DNA of 64,000 bases from CAVSUZ01 sp963791885. Lineage in GTDB: Bacteria > Pseudomonadota > Alphaproteobacteria > Acetobacterales > Acetobacteraceae. Under the pieces are notes generated by a model. The model searched no databases and was not told the DNA's origin. It worked only from the letters and a program-made list of their open reading frames with translations. Where the stretch lies: the NCBI GenBank assembly GCA_963791885.1, contig CAWBUL010000006.1, positions 992,001 through 1,056,000 on the forward strand. Reading direction: 5' to 3'. Both the position numbers and the translations under genes were made by a program. Shown here piece by piece: positions 61,170-64,000 of this stretch (the first letter of the stretch is position 1; each line of letters begins with the position of its first letter).

Positions 61170-61424
61170 GATTCCTCCCGGTGGCCTTCCATTGTCTAGC
61201 GCAGTTTGCCGGGATTGCCCACGCGAAGCGCTCCCCGCATTCGGCGACGGCTCGGTGGCCCGCCCATCGGGATCAAACTATTGAACCTGCGGTGGAGGCC
61301 CCGCTCGATAAGTTAGCTGATATTTATCACGGAGGTCGACATCGACGGTCATACCCGCTTTCGAGACATACGTCATGAAAGCTAACCGTGAGGGGTGGAG
61401 AGCAGCCGTCTCCGGGTCGCGCGG

Positions 61425-62672
61425 TCAGCGGGCGCCAACTCTGTCTGAGACCTGCCGGACGTCAGGATGCAGACCTTCGATCATATAATCTCGCATGATC
61501 GGCACCGCATCGATTTTCGCCGACAGCAAAAGCTGGAATACCATGTTACTGCCGTTCGAAAAGCCGACGTCAACGGCGGCGAGGTAGTATTCCCACATGC
61601 GGCAGAAGCGCTCGTCATAGAGATCGGCCGCCCGGGAACGGTTGGCGGCGAAGCGACGGCGCCAGTGCTGAAGCGTATAGTGATAGTGAAGCCGCAGCAC
61701 CTCCATGTCGGCGACCCACAAACCGGCCCGTTCTGTGGCTGCAAACACTTCGGACAGCGACGGCACGTACGCGCCCGGAAAGATATATTTGCGGATGAAC
61801 GGACCAGTGCTTCCCGGCGGGCGCATGCGACCGATGCAGTGCACGAAGGCAAAGCCGTCGTCGGCGAGCAGGCTGCAGATCTTACCGAAATAGGCGTCGA
61901 ATTGGGTAAGTCCAACGTGCTCCATCATGCCAACGGAGACCACGCGGTCAAATCGCCCCTCAAGCGCACGATAGTCGATCTCGCGGAACTCGACCAGATT
62001 GTCAACGCCCGCGGCAACGGCATTCTCTCGCGCAATACGGAGTTGCTCCGGTGAGACATTGATGGCGGTGACCCGCGCTCCGGTTGTGGCTGCGATGTGG
62101 ATGGCGAAGGCTCCCCAGCCGGAGCCGATCTCGGCCACCGTCATTCCGGGGAGCAGACGTAGCTTGGCCGTCGCACGCTGCAGCTTACGGTGCTGCGCCT
62201 GCTCTAGTGTATCAGTCGCCGGATGTTCAAATATCGCACAGGAATAATTCAAGCCGTCGTCAAGAAACAACCGATAGAGCTCGGTTGAGAGGTCATAGTG
62301 ATGGCGGGCATTGGCAGCGGCAACTGTTACGGTATTCGCCTGGTACCAACGCCTGGCGGAGCGCCAAAAGCGCCGCAGCCAGGCTTGACCAGGGTGCGCC
62401 GCAAGGCCGCCGCGATTGACAGCGAACAATTGCATGAAGCTGCCAACATCCGAGCCCTCCTCGAACGTGAGCGTGCCGTTCATGTAGGCTTCGCCGGCGT
62501 GCAGCTCGGGGTTAAGGAACAGCTTGGTGTAGAGCCGGGAATCATGCAGGCGAACGGTCACGGTCGGTCCCGGACCGTGACCGCCAAAGGTGTGCAGCGA
62601 ACCGTCAGCAGCGATCAGACGCAGCACACCGTTTCGGATGAAGCGGTTGAGGAGGTGAGCAAGCAACCACAT
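61425..62672 (-). CDS. cfa: Cyclopropane-fatty-acyl-phospholipid synthase family methyltransferase
   Basis: SAM-dependent enzyme that adds a methylene bridge to unsaturated acyl chains of membrane lipids. About 415 residues from the ATG at 62672 (MWLLAHLLNRF); the frame is open to 62759. It has the N-terminal lipid-binding region (HAGEAYMNGTLTFEEG), HHYDLSTELYRLFLDDGLNYSC, the SAM motif VAEIGSGWGAFAIHIA, SVGMMEHVG, FVHCIG and FPGAYVPSL. All are typical of CFA synthases. It appears to be a single gene. Confidence 0.93.
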   Translation of the reverse strand: MWLLAHLLNRFIRNGVLRLIAADGSLHTFGGHGPGPTVTVRLHDSRLYTKLFLNPELHAGEAYMNGTLTFEEGSDVGSFMQLFAVNRGGLAAHPGQAWLRRFWRSARRWYQANTVTVAAANARHHYDLSTELYRLFLDDGLNYSCAIFEHPATDTLEQAQHRKLQRATAKLRLLPGMTVAEIGSGWGAFAIHIAATTGARVTAINVSPEQLRIARENAVAAGVDNLVEFREIDYRALEGRFDRVVSVGMMEHVGLTQFDAYFGKICSLLADDGFAFVHCIGRMRPPGSTGPFIRKYIFPGAYVPSLSEVFAATERAGLWVADMEVLRLHYHYTLQHWRRRFAANRSRAADLYDERFCRMWEYYLAAVDVGFSNGSNMVFQLLLSAKIDAVPIMRDYMIEGLHPDVRQVSDRVGAR

Positions 62673-62826
62673 CGGCAGTGATCTTTCCCAAACATACTCG
62701 ACCGTGAATTTGGCCGCATCCCCGTGCCCAGGCAACGAACCGACATGCGGACACGTCAATCACGTCCGCTCACCACCGGATGTCTAGGACGAGACAGATA
62801 AATCAAATCTCCTCCCCCGCCATCCG

Positions 62827-63636
62827 TCACCGAGTCCGCTCGATCAGCGCCTCGGCGGCCGACGGATTCTTCGCCTTGTAGCCGCCGATAACATAAAGAT
62901 AGACATCGCGCGGCGTGCCGGGACCGGGTGTCTCGGCGTAGTCCAGCCCATCCGGTGCTTTCCCGGCGCTCCAAGCGCGCGCACGCCCCGCCCAGACATC
63001 AAGCGTTTCGGCTGAATAGCCGAGTTCCTCACCCTCTGTCGTCCCCATGATCCGCGCATAAACAAAGGGCGCGGTCGGATCGGCGATTTGCGGATAGGGG
63101 CTGTCGCCCGCAATCACGGTCGCCACGCTATAAGCGAGCAACAGCGTGACAAAGTCCGGCGATCGGAAACCGTCATGGCGCACTTCGACCACATGACGCA
63201 GCACCCGGCCGCCGACGGACTGCGGCAGCAGCTTCAGGAACGCCTCGAAATCTGCCGGATCGAATCGCTTGGTCGGCAGAAATTGCCAGTTGATCGGGCC
63301 GAGTTTGTCCTTCAGCTCCATCACCCCGCTCGCAAAGAAGCGCTCGATCGTGGCACCGGCCTCAGCCAGCACTTTCCGGTTGGTCGCGAAGCGCGGCGCC
63401 TTGAGCGAGAATACGAAATGGTCCGGCACCTCGTCATGCCACTTCGCGAAGCTCTCGGGCTTTTGCGACCCGTAGTATGTGCCGTTGATCTCGATCGAGG
63501 TCAGTCGCCGGCTGGCATATTCCAGTTCCCGTTTCTGCGGGAGCTTGTCTGGATAGAACACGCCCCGCCAGGGTTCGTAGGTCCAGCCACCGACTCCGAT
63601 CCGGATTTTTCCTGGATGTGCGACGCTCAATTCCAC
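62827..63636 (-). CDS. DUF72 domain-containing protein (YecE-like)
   Basis: 269 residues of the YecE/DUF72 TIM-barrel family of unknown function. It starts IRIGVGGWTYEPWRGVFYP, then TSIEINGTYYGSQKPESFAKW, FVFSLKAPRFATN, VEVRHDGF, and FVYARIMGTTEGEELGY near the C-terminus, all family hallmarks. The length is normal. It lies about 155 bp upstream of the cyclopropane synthase on the same strand. Confidence 0.93.
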   Translation of the reverse strand: MELSVAHPGKIRIGVGGWTYEPWRGVFYPDKLPQKRELEYASRRLTSIEINGTYYGSQKPESFAKWHDEVPDHFVFSLKAPRFATNRKVLAEAGATIERFFASGVMELKDKLGPINWQFLPTKRFDPADFEAFLKLLPQSVGGRVLRHVVEVRHDGFRSPDFVTLLLAYSVATVIAGDSPYPQIADPTAPFVYARIMGTTEGEELGYSAETLDVWAGRARAWSAGKAPDGLDYAETPGPGTPRDVYLYVIGGYKAKNPSAAEALIERTR

Positions 63637-63898
63637 CCCCGATCGCTTCTGCCATCAATGCAGGGAGCGCGCCAGATCAGGCACCCGCAACGGGAGGTGG
63701 CGCTCAAGCTGCAGCTAGACCGCAGGACCTGGTTAAATCCAGCAATCGTCCCCGATAGTGCGATTTACGTCGGATCAGAGATCGAGACCGACAGCCATTT
63801 CACGGCCGATCAGCGGCACGATATTCGAAATCTCCGCCACCATTTTCTTGTGTCCTGGGTCTTGGGCAAACTTTCAACGCCAGGACAGACATCGTAAA
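63637..63898. other. Intergenic stretch without a supportable gene
   Basis: Between the DUF72 start and the partial frame at the right edge. A plus-strand open frame across the region is antisense and compositionally unconvincing, and a 22-codon minus-strand frame (MVAEISNIVPLIGREMAV) has no support. It presumably holds the promoter for the DUF72 gene. Confidence 0.5.
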
Positions 63899-64000
63899 TC
63901 ACGTTCGATCCCGGCCGAGGTGGATAACGTTCGGCACGAAGGCCGCGGTGTTTGTGCGCAGGATCTGCCGCGCCGTCACCTCAAATAACTCTGGAAAGTC
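63899..64000 (-). CDS. C-terminal fragment of an unidentified gene entering from the right
   Basis: An open frame from the window edge gives about 33 residues (DFPELFEVTARQILRTNTAA, ending IHLGRDRT) before a TGA at 63899-63901. It is too short to identify; it could be the end of a real gene or chance. Confidence 0.25.
   Translation of the reverse strand, partial: DFPELFEVTARQILRTNTAAFVPNVIHLGRDRT

Noticed and set aside
1..64000. tRNA, rRNA, CRISPR arrays, insertion sequences, prophage or integrated element
   Set aside because: No tRNA-like cloverleaf, rRNA core sequence, spaced identical repeats, transposase, integrase or phage structural motif was found on either strand by reading. A dedicated covariance-model search could still reveal a small RNA.

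Overview
The window is chromosomal DNA of a GC-rich alphaproteobacterium, most likely a member of the Acetobacteraceae/Rhodospirillales. The evidence is the alphaproteobacterial SOS box between uvrA and ssb, the PDRP | gap | hemE-hemH-hemJ-rho layout known from Caulobacter and Rickettsia replication origins, the cytoplasmic GrxD-BolA pair, and the overall gene content. I saw no rRNA, tRNA, CRISPR array, insertion sequence or prophage. Genes are dense, with many ATGA/GTGA overlaps.

Layout. 0-2.5 kb: the 5' part of uvrA divergent from ssb, sharing a LexA box. 2.5-7.4 kb: a minus-strand operon for D-amino acids (MFS transporter, D-aminoacylase, frameshifted D-threonine aldolase-like enzyme) next to a pirin. 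7.6 kb: a small PEP-CTERM protein. 8.0-11.1 kb: four-carbon acid-sugar kinase (DUF1537), PdxA2 and an unusual lactate/malate dehydrogenase-like protein. 11.1-17.1 kb: PDRP, a 386-bp gap with DnaA-box-like sites (probable oriC), then hemE, hemH, a HAD phosphatase, hemJ and rho. 17.2-19.2 kb: a GT9 glycosyltransferase, recX and a DUF5662 protein. 19.1-27.9 kb: a surface-polysaccharide locus (gmd and rmd for GDP-D-rhamnose, three single-domain glycosyltransferases and a GT2-GT4 fusion). 28.0-34.2 kb: grxD, bolA, purL, purQ, purS, purC, gmk and yicC, all on the minus strand. 34.3-36.1 kb: a ribosome-hibernation factor fused to a cold-shock domain, and an AI-2E family permease. 36.2-40.6 kb: a di-haem cytochrome lipoprotein paired with a GMC oxidoreductase. 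40.6-49.1 kb: glycogen-debranching-type enzyme, ThDP enzyme, adenine deaminase, two Liv-type ABC ATPases and NDH-2. 49.2-51.4 kb: small secreted proteins, including a tandem paralogous pair. 51.6-54.0 kb: ispH, thrB, rnhA. 54.0-56.7 kb: a LysR regulator divergent from a DHA2 drug exporter. 56.8-64 kb: a membrane protein, arylsulfatase, a nonapeptide-repeat protein, DUF2092, cyclopropane synthase and a DUF72 protein.

Two points stand out. First, the PDRP-hemE gap looks like the chromosomal origin. Genes on its left run mainly leftward and those on its right run rightward for about 7 kb. Second, five genes (the D-threonine aldolase-like gene, pdxA2, purL, purC and the hibernation factor), and probably the large glycosyltransferase, are each broken by one single-base indel, mostly in short homopolymers. 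Two of these are housekeeping purine genes, so sequencing or assembly error is more likely than gene decay. Anyone using the annotation should treat these as intact genes with a sequence error until the reads are checked.
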